Part shown: one piece after another, positions 47,770-60,996 of the stretch
Layout of the letters: each line of letters opens with the position of its first letter
Position numbering within the stretch: position 1 is the stretch's first letter
DNA from: Paramecium octaurelia
Taxonomy: Eukaryota; Ciliophora; Oligohymenophorea; Peniculida; Parameciidae
Length of the DNA: 64,000 nt
Reading direction: 5' to 3'
Assembly (NCBI GenBank): GCA_905182995.1
Contig: CAJJDP010000005.1
Span: forward strand, 806,001-870,000
Notes under the pieces: model-generated
Seen by the model: the letters and a program-made list of their open reading frames with translations, nothing else
What the model was told of the DNA's origin: nothing
The model's database searches: none
Program-made: the position numbers and the translations under genes

Positions 47770-48761
47770 TTTTATATCCTTATCAGATTTTCTAAACATT
47801 TTTCAATTAATAAATTATTTTCATAAATTTCTCCAATCAATTAACTAACTTTTATATTTGAATCAGATATGACCAGAAAAATCCATTAAGCAATCTATTT
47901 TATGTTAAAAATCTCTTTTTATCCAGTCTATTTTATGAGTGAAATATGCGTTTTATGTAAAATTGATAAATCTGCTATAGAATAAGCAATTATAAGTTGA
48001 AGTTTTGGCTACATCGATATATCTATTTATTCAAATAACTTCATTGTTTGAGCCTCATATTTTTCTATGATTCACTGCAATTTCTTAAAGTATCATTATT
48101 TAAATTAAATTATGTTAATATATAGTTTTTCAATTTTTTTAATAAATTTACTTCTTTAGATGCTATCTTTTATTCAATTCAAAACAGTTTTGCATAATTT
48201 TAGGTAAAAGTTGTAAGCACAATGAGTAAAATCTTTGCTCATCTACAGTAATTAGTTTTGAATAAAATCCTGTTATTTATGAAAATATAAAAATATCTTA
48301 AAATATCTTAATGCAATAAGAAAAATTGAAATAAACCCCATAAGATATGCTCAATAAAGAGAATTTATTAAATTTAACTTTAACTTTTTTGCCTCCACCC
48401 TTCTGAATGAAAATAGATATTTTATTTCTAGATAGTATTAAAATATTCATCTAAATTCTTAATGTATATTTCATAACATCATTATATTCTAAACACTAGG
48501 GATTTTGTGTTTTTCAGGTGAAAATTTTCTAAATTCATCAATTACCTTTTGATTAAAAAAAATATGATTCAAATTAGTATTTAAACTTAGATTAAATGTG
48601 GTGAAGGAGGAATCATTGCTTTGGTTTCCTAGTTGTTTATTTTGGAATTATTAGCTTGGATTGTGGAACAATGTTAAAAAAATATCAATATATGTTGTTT
48701 GAATAAATGCCACTATTGATAATATTCTGGTTTCTTAAGAAAATTTTAATTAATATAAAAA
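47770..48761. other. AT-rich intergenic region between divergent genes
   Basis: Nearly 1 kb with no recognisable gene. It precedes the first large membrane protein gene and probably contains its promoter. Confidence 0.5.
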
Positions 48762-51700
48762 ATGCTTTGTGGAATTATCTCACTGATTTTGCTAATTGAA
48801 TCTTCTTATCAATGGTGTGGTATGCTATTTGTCAATTGTAGAGACTAAGCAGTAGAATGTTACATTTTACACATCGAAAGGTGAACAGATTAGATGGAGG
48901 GCAGATTCATTAATAACAGGAAACGGACTTCAATTCTCTTTGATACCAAACTCAACTATTATGAGATATCATCCTGCCTTTGATTAAATATCTGAGGAAG
49001 AGCCTCATTTTGGAAGTATGATCAATTGATTAGTCTTCATAGCCTTAATTTAGACAGGTGCGATAAGAGCTTATGACACAGCAAGTTCTGGAGCGTGGAC
49101 AAACTCTTTTGCATTTTTGGAATTGGATGACAAAAAAAACATATACGACATATATTATTAATAAGGGTAATAAATAGGAATTAATCTATATAGAAATGTA
49201 TTGGATATGGCTAAGACTCCTTCATTTTATTACAAGGTGCAATTGACAGATACCAATGCAGTTATAGATTGTTTTGATATTGAATATATCAATCCTGACT
49301 TATGGATAGTCGATTGTGCTGAAAGGAATGCTGCCAATCCTACATAACCAATGAAAAATTATCTTTATCAGGTCGACTAATTAGACACTCCTGGTACTGC
49401 TGGTAACAAAAGATAAGAAGTGGCCAATCACAAATAATACAAATAAGTGAAAGGAAGGAAAATATAATATCATGTTTATTATAAAAGAGGAACAGGAGAA
49501 GAAATCGGAGTTGGAGTTGATCGTCCGCAACCTCCCAGTCCTATTCGAATGTTGCTTAGAGGACAATAAGCCTTCAATTCTGAAACAGGCAACTACACAG
49601 TGTTGGACACGGACTGCTCGATCGATTTATTAATTAGATTAGATAATGGAACTATGAAAGACACTAGTGTTTTAGACAAAACTAAAATCAGTGCAGACAC
49701 TAAACAAACTGTTAATTTCACTTTGATTGATTTCAAAGTGCAACCCAATGGCGATGTCTACATTTTGGATGCTGATTAGGGAATATATGTATATCAAGTG
49801 ACAGAGGATGGACAATGGGTTTACGTTAAAACAATCTAGACTCTTAATTAGAAGGCATATGCTTTTGATGTAGTTGAGATGTTGAATGAGGACGGGTTTT
49901 CAGAATTGGCCTTAACTGTTTTGTATGAATCCAATCTGTTAATCACTGTGGCATCAGCTTAAAGGAATGGATATAACTTACCATTCAAAGCATCCTTCCC
50001 AGTTTCAGTTTCCTTCAGTGATAAGTATGTGGTTGTAGTGCATTAATAACAGTTATACTTGTATAATATGAAACTGCCCTATTTACTCCACTCAGAAATG
50101 TTGATTTCTTCAACTATTCTAGTCAATCCTTTCGCTCCTGATGTTATTGTAGTGTCTTCCACTTTAACCAGAAGGTATGAATTGAGTGATGGATATCTGG
50201 CATCAGAGAATTCAGTGCAAATTGAGAAGTCAACAATCAAATTTTATGGAACTGATGGCACCAAAATATGCAGCAGCGAAATTAACTACTAAGTGTTGCC
50301 TGTTGAAGATGCTAATATTTATGATTTGGGTCATGATCCTTTCCCTAATATGATTACATATCCAGCTGAGCCATTCTTACTTTAAGATCTAGCCTCTGGA
50401 CCAAATCTATAATACATCACTCCAGATTTTCATTAGGATCATGTTGAGGTTCAAGTGCATTTTCTATGGGAAATAGAACTCAGGAATGTCAGTTTGTTCG
50501 ATGCCAAAGATGTTGCTTATGCTGATCTCTTAGTTGACCCTCATCATCATAACAATAATAAGTTTTATCTATTTCTATAGCATAAAAATAAAACTGTTAT
50601 TATTTGGGATTGTTAATCATATAGTTACAAAGATAATCACACTAATTGTGAAAAGTAGGATCAATTTGATTTACCAGTCCAATTAAGCAGAACAAACTCA
50701 TAATTTGATTGGAATACATTTGAATAAGAAGTAGTGACTTTCTAATTCTAAGTGAACGATTATGAAATCGTTTTTTATAGTAATTATAATGGCGATCATC
50801 AGAAATTAGGAAACGTTACTTATGAAGCAAAACCAGAATTTAAAATTACTTCATTCACAGCATTGAAATAGAATATATATATCGTTTAACATGGTTAAAA
50901 AGAGGTAGATGTCATTTTCGGAGTTTATCCAACTCTAATCAAGTATTCCATTGATGCATATCTCATTGATGAATATTAAACAGGTTGCAGTTGGACTCCA
51001 AAAAGAGTATTTGGAAATTCATTTACAAACAGTGAATTCATCTTCGTTTTGACTGATGATTGTGTGATAATGGGTGAATTAAGAACTCATTTTGTGTTAT
51101 TAAAGGCCATTGCTATTGAAACTGATGCTGAAATTGAAGTTGCAGTGGGTGAAAAGACATTCTATATCATTTCCAAGGGGAAAAAGGATATCATCAAAGA
51201 ATTCAACTATGAAAACTTAAATGATATTTATCCGATGAAATCAATGCCATTGTATGGAAGATATTCTTTGTAAACTCCACTTACAATAGACTTTGTTTTT
51301 GAAACTGGATTCCTTTTCGTAAGAGCCTATGATTCTATTGAGAAAGAGACTGTAATTTTAATCTATGAATCCAACATCTTATACAGAAATTCATTACACA
51401 AAGTATTAAAAACACATGAATTGATTCCTGACGGGTAATTGTTAGAAACTGCTGCTTCAGGATAAGAATAAATGTTTGTTTATTTTAATGATTTGAAAAC
51501 CTAAAGGGTTGTAGTATTCTTAAAGGATTCATTGATGGAATTGGTACCAAGTCACTTAAGTGATGCTTATACAACATCAATGAAAGCAGCTGTAGGCATT
51601 TCTAATACATTGTCAGATTCAAAAACAAGTGTGATATATCCAGTTAAGTTTATTAACACTCAATCCATTGTTAGAATTAACATTACTCTTTTGTCCAAAA

Positions 51701-53360
51701 CAGTTTTCCATTTTGATTCTACTGAAAAGACCCAATACTTGAATTTCACTAATGATGGATTGTATTTTGGTCATGTTACAAAATTCAAGATCATTTGCAA
51801 ATAATGTGATGGCCAACTTATAAGCATCCTCAATCCTTTAACTCCAAGTAGTGAAGGAACCTAATTTGCCAATTATGAAATTATTACTGGTGCTGCCTTC
51901 AAGGATTCAGTTGTTTATTTGGCAGATCCTAAATCATTGGTATTTTAAAATAGCGATGATGACACAGTCAAATTTGTCCATAAGATAGAACCTGGCACTC
52001 ATTGCACTCAATTATCTACTTATAACGAGTACATATTAGTAACTTGTATTAACAACGCAGAGACTCTATTATACATCGTTAATTGTGATATTGCCAAATT
52101 AACATGCACACCTATTCAATCAGACGCTCCTAATATTGGAAAGTTCAGTCTAGTATCTAAAGTTTTGTATTTAAATTCATACCTTTACATTTTGGATGCT
52201 GATCAAGATCATCCACTTACTAATAAAGGAGTTCTTCACGTCTATTAATTAACCTTAGATCAGAAGTGGAGTGTTAAGAATGAAAAGGTGTTAGATGAAA
52301 AATACTTCAAACTACCAGTTGTTAATGATTACTATATCACTGATTTTGATGTTGTATAATTCCAATAAGGAAATACATTTTATTAGAAAATTATGATCTA
52401 AACAGCTATTGGGTAGACTTACTTTGTTTAAATGTACAATGATGGTGGTTTAATAAAAGACAATCATTAGTCAGTTTTTAATCTAGTCTCATTTTTGAAT
52501 AAAGATTATGCAGTCAAAGAGGATACGAATTTCTACTAAATAAGGGCATATAAGAGTGTTACAAATACAAATACATTAGATGCAACTGTGATAGTAACTA
52601 CTAACAATGTTGCTCAATACGCCATCACATTTTCATTTGACATCAGTGACCCTCTTAATAAGGGTTCACCATTAAAAGACTCTAGTGTTCCATTTTTATT
52701 GAATCATTATGGAACCATGCAAACCTTGAATAAATTTGTTATTGGATAAAATCATGCCGCTGTCCCTTATTATAATTCATCCCATCTAATGATTAGCGTT
52801 TATTAATTACCATAACTGACAGCCTTAAGTGCTGATGCAACAGCTAAAATGATAACAATCTCTGGAGCAGAAATTGTCAGACACATTGCTTCAAATGCTT
52901 AATTCGCCCTTGTTATCTAAAAACCGACAAATTAAACTGAAGTATTTAACATTATAAATCTATTAGCCCTCAATTTACACTAACATAGAATAAGATAGCA
53001 AAACCTATAATTATGTCGTCAAGAAATATACTATCCATGATGTTCCTAAAATTAAAATAGTTTCAGGAGACAAAGTACAAACTTAGATTATAGAATTGTA
53101 AATTGAAAATGATTACAGTTCTGCATTAGGAGCCTTTGAAATTATTAATAATAATAATCCTCCTCCTCCTCCCGATGATGGTGATAGTGGAAGGTATTCT
53201 CTAATTATTATACTCTAGTTCCCTCGTTTGGCTTTGGATATTATTAGGAATTTTAGGTGGACTTGCTTTAATAGGTGGAGCCTTTTTTGTTTATAAAAAG
53301 TTCTTTAAAACGAGCTCACAAGTTCCCTCTAGTGCAAAAGTATCATTGATGAACTAATGA
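48762..53360 (+). CDS. large type I membrane protein, paralogue A
   Basis: 1499 residues. A signal peptide (MLCGIISLILLIESSYQWC) leads to a huge beta-rich ectodomain with many N-glycosylation sites and repeats such as PNGDVYILDADQGIYVYQV, hinting at beta-propeller blades. Near the C-terminus come a Pro/Asp hinge (PPPPPDDGDSG), one membrane helix (WILLGILGGLALIGGAFFVY) and a short basic tail (KKFFKTSSQ). Introns: 48820-48841 (22 nt), 49016-49042 (27 nt), 52942-52966 and 53194-53218 (both 25 nt). Paralogue B at 55073 shares plan, phrases and the two C-terminal intron positions. Function is unknown; a surface or lumenal receptor or adhesion role is possible. Confidence 0.85.
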
Positions 53361-53831
53361 AATAATAAATAAGTTCATCTAGTTATTTAATTTAAATTGT
53401 CATCTATTTCTTATTTAACCATGTCTTGATGTCATCTCTGAAATATTAGTTGAATATTCTTTTATCAAGCAACTAGTCTCGCAAATAACATAGCCAATTA
53501 ATTAAAAAGTCCTAGAAATTTAAAATCCAACAAATTAAAGAATTCAAAAAAAAAATAAACAGTCCATCTACTCTATTCCTAATATATACAAAAATAATAA
53601 ATAAAATTAAGGCAATAAATTATAAAATTAACATTAAATTTAACAATATAACGAATATTATTTTACAATAATTTCAATAATATCTGAATTGTAATTCTAT
53701 GCAGTGTTTTCACTTATAAACTTAAATTATTGTCTAATTGTATTATTTGAATATAGAATGATTTATAATATAAAAACTATTGTAATAAATCCTAATAATA
53801 AAGCGATATTATAAAAGAAATAATTAAAAAA
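53361..53831. other. AT-rich intergenic region
   Basis: No coding signal was found between paralogue A and the NBR1-like gene. Confidence 0.5.
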
Positions 53832-54856
53832 ATGAACATTAAAGTTGTCTTTGAAAACAAAATACATAAGCTACCCTCTTCAGTGAATACATATAGTTAA
53901 ATAATAGAAAATATAAGACTTCTTTATCCAAACAAATTAAGGAAAAATTTTGAGATATACACTTAAGTTCTTCCAAGTTTATATTTTAAAGTAAATTAGA
54001 ATAAACTCCCTTTAAAATCGATGATGAAGACCATTTTAATGAGCTAAAATCATTTTATGGACACTTGAAATTAAAATTCATTATAAAGAAATCCTATGAA
54101 GACAGTCTAGAGTAAGAAGAGATTCAAGCTTTAAATTAGAGTATCTTGATTCAATATAAAGACTCAGATTGTAAATTATTTAAATAATATTAGAATAATT
54201 ACAGGAAGGATACAAGAACTTTGAAATTATTGATAAAAAATCTAATGAATAGAATTAATTATGCAATATTGAATAGCTAGTCAAATAATTTGTTGATGAG
54301 AGATTGGAATAACATGGCTTAATACAGACAAAAACATAGCCTCTGTTCAAAATGGCTATTGAATACTCTCTATAAAAAATAAATGTAATACCAGGGAAAT
54401 AATTTTTATGGAGTATTTGTTTGAGAAATATTAGCAATGTGAAGTGGTTAAAGAAGGATGTTTATTTAATGTGCATTTAAGGTGAATATTTGAACTAAAA
54501 ACTGTTTGTATAAATATGTAAATAACGTAGTTTAACATTGACATTCCAATAAATGAACTCTGCACTATTGGGACAAAATTGATTGCTCCTAAAGTAGTGG
54601 ATAACTCTCCATAAATATTTTAAGTAATAATATTGAAGATTACTTTTAGTTATTTCACAAATCATAGCATTTTGGGAAAGAAATTATTTTTAGATTACAA
54701 AGTACAGAAAGTTTGTAAAAACAAAAAAAAGATTTCCAGGTAAAACTTGTAATTTTGTTATAAAAATTAAAATTACAATTTTATAGGGATTTTTTGCAAG
54801 GTTTATATGAAATTAAGTGGATGTAAGAATGGAATCAAAAGAAACCCGTTAATTGA
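53832..54856 (+). CDS. NBR1-like protein with PB1 and FW (Nbr1-type) domains
   Basis: 309 residues. The N-terminal ~75 residues are a PB1 domain (MNIKVVFENKIHKLPSSVNT; IDDEDHFNEL as the acidic cluster). The C-terminal ~130 residues match the NBR1 FW/Ig-like domain: FLWSICLRNISNVKWLKKDV (W ... N-x-GNVxW), IGTKLIAPKVVDNSPQIFQL and HFGKEIIFRL. NBR1-type proteins are selective-autophagy cargo receptors. No ZZ finger or UBA domain is present, so this is a reduced form. Introns: 53977-53999 (23 nt, GTT donor), 54171-54193, 54508-54530 (23 nt each) and 54624-54649 (26 nt). Confidence 0.8.
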
Positions 54857-55072
54857 TATATATATATATAATACATCATAGTAATGTTATAGTATTTGAG
54901 GGAATTGGTTGTTAGTATGCTTGAGATGTTTTGGAAATTGTGATTCTCAGATGGTAAGTTTTTGTTTTAGTTTTGTGGCTTTTGATAATACTCCTATTCT
55001 TTTGTATTATAAATATAAAATGAGATTTATAGAATATTTAAGTTATTTAATTAATTAAGATTTCTTTACCTG

Positions 55073-58000
55073 ATGAGGAAATTTTTGATGTTGCTAAATG
55101 TAATGGTATTTACTTCTGTAGCCTAAGTTTGCGGTATATATCAAGTTTTATGATTAGACACTATTCAATAGTAGTACAATGTATATGCTACTGTGGGCGA
55201 AACTTAGGAGTGGGATATGAGAAAGTACTTTTTCACAGGAGACAATCTAAAATTTAAAGTCACAGAGGATTGTCCTTATTTTGAGACAATCGATCCTTTT
55301 GCTGAAATAGGAGAGTCTATCAGTCACGGAGATCGTAAGAATGTAATCTTATTTTTAGCATCAATTGGTTTAATTAGAAGTCTCAAACCTTACAGATCAT
55401 TTGAAAACGGAGCGTGGCTGAATGACTTTATTTTCTTAGAGTAAAATAAGTCAGATGTTGACGTATTCTATTCTTATGGGTATGTATATATAATTATGTT
55501 ATAAAGAGATCCACAAAAAATGGATAGAGTTCCCGCATTTAAGGGCTAAATTAATGCCAGGAATAAAACAAGGAATTTCGTATGTTTCGACTTAGATTTT
55601 TTGACCAATAATAAGATTGTAGTAGATTGCTATCAACAAGACTTGGATGATTAGACAAAGGGCTATACCAATGGATTCATAGTGGTAGATATTGCAAGTC
55701 CAGATGAGTATGCTCTTTTCCCGAATGAGCATCCTTAAGGATATAATTACAATTACACAGAATACCGAAAAATACTTTTCCACAATTATACATATTCGAA
55801 TCGGGATAGATAAGCCTTACTATTCAGAGGGGAACCTGCATGGGCAACTGAGCATGCAGATTTGATATAAAATAAATTGGATGACGATTGTGAATTGGAA
55901 GTTTACCGCTTTGATAACAAATTCCAATTGTCAAATCCAGCTCCTGTGGCTGTATTGACTAAGACAGTATTGGCAAAATTGTTAGGTACTTCAGAGACAA
56001 CATAAAAATTTTATTTAATTGATTTCTAATTAGAACCTAATGGAGACATTTATGTTTTAGATGCATTTAACGGTGTCTATGTTTTGTATTTCGAATCAGC
56101 CCAATTGGAGTGGAAACTGAAGACTCACATAAGACCTCCATACCTGACACCATGTTATGGATTTGATTTTAATTATTTAATAGGAGCTGAAGGAAATGTT
56201 ACTTAGCATTTGGTATTGGTGTTTGAAAATTCCGTCAACTTCTATGAAAATGACTTACAAAAATTCTCAATCAAGACACCTAACGTTACATCCTACAGAA
56301 ATTTATCGGTGTAAATGAGTTAATTGTTTTTGGTTTTGAAGATAGACACATACCTTTACATTTATCATTCAGACACAGGATCCAAGCTTTATACATTTAC
56401 ACAGAACTTGTTTGATTAAGTTATCATCAATCCTTACGAACCTGATTTGGTGGGAGTGAACGAGAATTCTGCTCACAGATTCTTAATCAGCAATGGCTTA
56501 CTTCGTTTAAAGTATCTAGACAGTGTTAATGATGGATTGATGCCATATACATTAAGAGCCATTTCTTTAGACAACCCATCTTAGCAATGTTAGGTTCTTC
56601 TTAATGTACAAGTGTTGAAATAGAGTGACACTACCATTAGACAATAAAGTAGTCATCCTTTTCCAGCAACTTTGACACTCCCTTCTCCTCCTATCGGAAT
56701 CGATTTAATAGCATCAGGACCAAATCTATAATATATGTCTGTAGCAGCAAATCAAAACTCAAGGGGCAATAACAAAGTAGTCTTAACTGTTAAATCTGCA
56801 TGGAACTTACAATTGAATGGCATTACCTTACCAGATGCCAAAGATGTTGAATATTCAGATGTATTGGTCAATGAGAATTCAGGTGTATTTTATTTGTTGC
56901 TCCAAATCCCAACTAAAGAGATCTTTGTTTACAGATGCTTACACAAATTAACAAATCATGAGGAAGCTGACTGCAAGAACTACGATAAATTTAAATTGGA
57001 TCACATTATTGATAAAACTAAGCACTCCTTTGCTTGGTGGATCTACACTCTTTATATTACCTATATGTATTAAGATACTGATTACACAATTTAAATATAC
57101 GCAAGTGCAGGTGGAGATGTCTAACATATTGATACAATCAAAGTGGATGATGGTTCAACAGATAATAAGATTGATTCAGTAACCTTTTTGGAAGATGAAA
57201 TTTATTTGGTTTAATCTAAAATAAAAAAAGTACTCATTTATTCTAAATACTCGCCTTTCTAATTACTCTACGAAATAAATGACAGTAAATTGGCTTAATT
57301 TAATGTGAAAGGTAATTTCAGTCCATAAAGAGTGTTTGCAAATACCAAAGCTAAATCCTCATTGATTTTCATTTAGACTCTTTCCTCATTATTTATTGGT
57401 ACCTTCTCTAATGACAAAATATCATCCTTTATCTTATATAAAGAAATATCAATTCTCCCTGGAGCACAGGTTGAAGTTGCCATTGGACCTGAAAACTTTT
57501 TCATAGTTCAGAAATAAGATGACCTGGATGTGATCGAAGAATACAACTATAAACATATCTAAAGAATATATAAAACAAAGGTCTTGCCTTTATACAATTA
57601 CAAATTGTAAAAGCCTTTAACTGTAGACTATTCCTCTCAGACAGGCTGGCTCTTTTTAAGAGCGAAAGATCAAAAACAAACTGTAGTCTTGATTTATGAG
57701 CCTGGAGTTGTATCGCATATTTGTCTACACAAAGTGTTAGAAACCAAGGCATTGGATTTGGATGGCTAGACTTTCGATATGGCTGTTGATGGTAGCAAAT
57801 AGATGTTTGCATACTTTAATAATAACACCATTCATAGATTTATAAGTATATTGGCTGATGCTGAATTGTATGCCACTCCATTTTTGGATTCCTCACAATT
57901 TGTCACAGAGACTATTGCAGGAATTGAAATTACTAATTTCCCAGGAAATACGCCCTACAGATTATAAAACAACATAAAGATACTCAATTCTCAAAGCACA

Positions 58001-59663
58001 GTCATTATTAAATAAGTATAATTCGATAACATGTAAAAAGTGTTTAAATTTGTGAAATAAGAAGCCGAATAGGTCATTCCGATGGGAACTGATTGGTACT
58101 ACGGATAAGTCACGAGTTTTCATGTTATATGTTAGAAATGTGGTCCAAATTTGACTATCAAACAGAACATAGAAAGAGTGAAAGATGGAAAAGATTTGCC
58201 ATATGACATTTCTGATGGAGCTGCTTTTGGAACATATGGATAAGTGTATTAAACTAGAAATGAATTGATATTCTAAGATAAAAAAGGTAATTTTTCATCA
58301 AAATTTAATATGAAATTGGGAACAGAAAGCTGTGAATTGCTTACTGTGTCAGATGATTAAACCTATATTTTCTCAAGTTGGTCGAACACTAAAAATGAAG
58401 TTGGTATATATGTTACTCTCTGCTAACAACAATAATGCCAATAATTTAGACAAGGAACTTAAACCATAGGTGGTATCAAAAAGATCTCCAAAATTTAATT
58501 GGCAGATAAAAAGAATCTCATCATTTTAAATACAGACCCTGAAAACTTTAGTTCTTTGGATAACATGATCGTTGTTGCAACATTTACTTCTGATGAGAAA
58601 ACCTTTTCTATTTCAAATAAATACCTTATAAATGACTAATATGTTGGAAGTAAGTTCTTGTAAATTGGTGATTTTGATATCGCCAAATATTCAGTCAATA
58701 GTGTTACTTACCATACCATTGTCTTTACCGATATCAATTAAGGTCTATACTTTTGCCACTTCGCTTATGATGCAGCAGGAGCTTTTTCAAAAACTACTTC
58801 TGAATTGTTTAAACTTCAAACCCTCTAAGATGAACAATTCTTCTTTAATGAAGATACCAAGTTTTATCAAGTGAGAATTATTTCAAATACTGTTTCTGGT
58901 ACCACACTTTAACTCAACATCCTCGTCACAACAAGCAACACTGCTCATTATGTCATTGCTTTTGATTTAGATGCATCCAAAGCCACTACTTAAATTTCAA
59001 TTATCAAACAAAATACCAAATTATTATACATTTTAACTCCATATGGCACTTGGCCATCTATTGATAAATTGGCTTATGTCGATGGACATGTCGCCATTCC
59101 TTACACTGATGACACTACTGTTGTTATCGGAATTTATGATCTTCCTTCTGATAGACCAACCGCTGTTAAATCCATTAAGTTTAATCACTACATTGGTGCT
59201 AATTACCAAAAGGTTTTGCCAATCGATTTTGCATTATTATTAATAAAAGATTCTGGAGCTAGTTATGTAATATATATCTTTAATCCTCTAGCCTAGTGTC
59301 TACGTAAACATAAACTATGATTCCCAATCAGAAGAATATTTGATTGAAAAGTATGATTTAAGAGCCGATCCAGTATTGATTCTAAAGAAATCATCAAACT
59401 TAGATGATGAAGTCCCTATTACCCTTTAACTCCTAAATGACTTCACTGAAACAGTCGGACATGCTTATTTATCGATTGATGGATCTCCTAACCCTCCTAA
59501 TCCTGATGATGATAATTCAAGGTATAATTTCTTTCATATTCCAAGCTCTAAATGGTGGTGGATTACATTAATAGTAATATTTGGAGTGGCTCTACTCGGA
59601 GTTGGTGGATATTTCGCCTATTAAAAGTTTTATAATAGAAGAGTCGACCCACTAATTGGATGA
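55073..59663 (+). CDS. large type I membrane protein, paralogue B
   Basis: 1505 residues. Signal peptide MRKFLMLLNVMVFTSVAQVC; a large beta-rich ectodomain with PNGDIYVLDAFNGVYVL, the counterpart of PNGDVYILDADQGIYVY in paralogue A, and DIIASGPNLQY-like text shared with A (ASGPNLQY in both). The C-terminus has PPNPDDDNS, a membrane helix (WWWITLIVIFGVALLGVGGY) and a short tail (QKFYNRRVDPLIG). Introns: 55134-55157 (24 nt), 59267-59291 (25 nt) and 59522-59545 (24 nt, ends AAG); the last two are at the same protein positions as in A. A 27-nt in-frame segment near 55480 could be another optional intron. Function is unknown. Confidence 0.85.
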
Positions 59664-59960
59664 TATAAACTCTATAAAATTGAATTATGGAATTAAATAA
59701 TAAATTTAAAATATGTTCAATTCTATTTCTCATAAATTAGTACAAATTACCAAATTTTCAGTTTTCTAATATTCGTTTTAAATATTCCATCAATTTTGCC
59801 AAAATGTTTCTAGTCTCTAATTTTTTTCATTTTTCTAGTCCATAATAAGTATTTTTATTCTTCTTCAGCTATATATTTTACTCATTCCTGATACAATATT
59901 CGGTATATAAAATTTAATCTCCATTTTATCTTCATTGTTCATAGCCACAAATGCAATTAA

Positions 59961-60179
59961 ATGTCATATGAATTTACTAAAAAATATGTATGAATATCAT
60001 TTTTCCCTTATTAGATAAAAGGCAGTCTCCCTTAGTTGAAAGTGAAAGAGTAGAAGATGTTCATTAAAAATTATAATTAAATTCTCAAAGATTAAATTCC
60101 TTATGAGGCTGAATTGAATTTAAATAGTCTTCAAAATTATCAGGAGGCATTTAAATAATTGTTTCTTTAAGCTGTTTGA
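59961..60179 (+). CDS. 63-aa protein with an intron
   Basis: 63 residues: MSYEFTKKY, then after a 27-nt GTA..TAG intron (59988-60014) IKGSLPQLKVKEQKMFIKNY and a helical end (EAELNLNSLQNYQEAFKQLF, then LQAV). The correctly sized intron that restores the frame supports it as a real gene. No membrane segment or Cys motif is visible. An upstream out-of-frame ATG is closed by a TGA after five codons. Function is not recognised. Confidence 0.6.
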
Positions 60180-60996
60180 AATGAGAATTAGATGACTTAT
60201 TCATATAGACTTATAGATTGTAATTTTTCATTTATTAATTATAATAATAATCAATGTAATCACTGACTTCACCATTCAATACTATTAAAGTAATCATCTA
60301 ATCTTCCAATATCTCAAAAAATTCTTACTGATAAAGAGTTAATTGGTACTTGAAACAAATTCCTTAATTTACTTAAGTTAATCTATCTAGTTTTATTTTT
60401 CAAAGCAGTTTCAATTCTTATTGTAATACTTTAATAGGAATTATAAATTTTTATCTAACAGATTTAAACTTCTTGAAGACAAATTTCATTTATGTTAAAT
60501 TAAATTGATATACTTATACTTATATTGAAATTGAATATATTGAATAGTTTTAAGGTTGTACTAAATATCAATTAGTATCAAGAGAGCAATTATATCATGT
60601 CTTAGTTGTCCAATAATAATATTTAAATTTTTAATTCTTATTCTGCTTCACAAAGATTAAAATGAAAATCTATCGCTCTTCTTTTGATAAATAAATATGA
60701 ATATAAGTTATTGAAGGTAGTGTACTTCTTGTGGTTGCTTTTACATTATGAATTTACCCGTAGAGTGATTTTTTGTTGGATAATTCACTAAGGAACGATT
60801 TGTGAAATAGAGTTTCTGCGATTCATGAGTATTTATTGGCTTAATTAATCTTGGATTGCCATTTATTGAGGATTGGACACGTAAATTCTAAAGTACGAGA
60901 ATGAAATAAGCCCCTTTGAAATGGCATAATATCTTTTGTAAATCTAAATATCAAATCTGTGTTTTATTCTTAGAGATATATTTAAATATCTGAAAA
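60180..60996. other. AT-rich intergenic region
   Basis: No supported gene, RNA gene or repeat. Confidence 0.5.

Noticed and set aside
47767-47800. Outer ATG at 47800 as the lipase start
   Set aside because: It is in a different frame and closes at a TGA; the ATG at 47769 is in frame and gives the family length.
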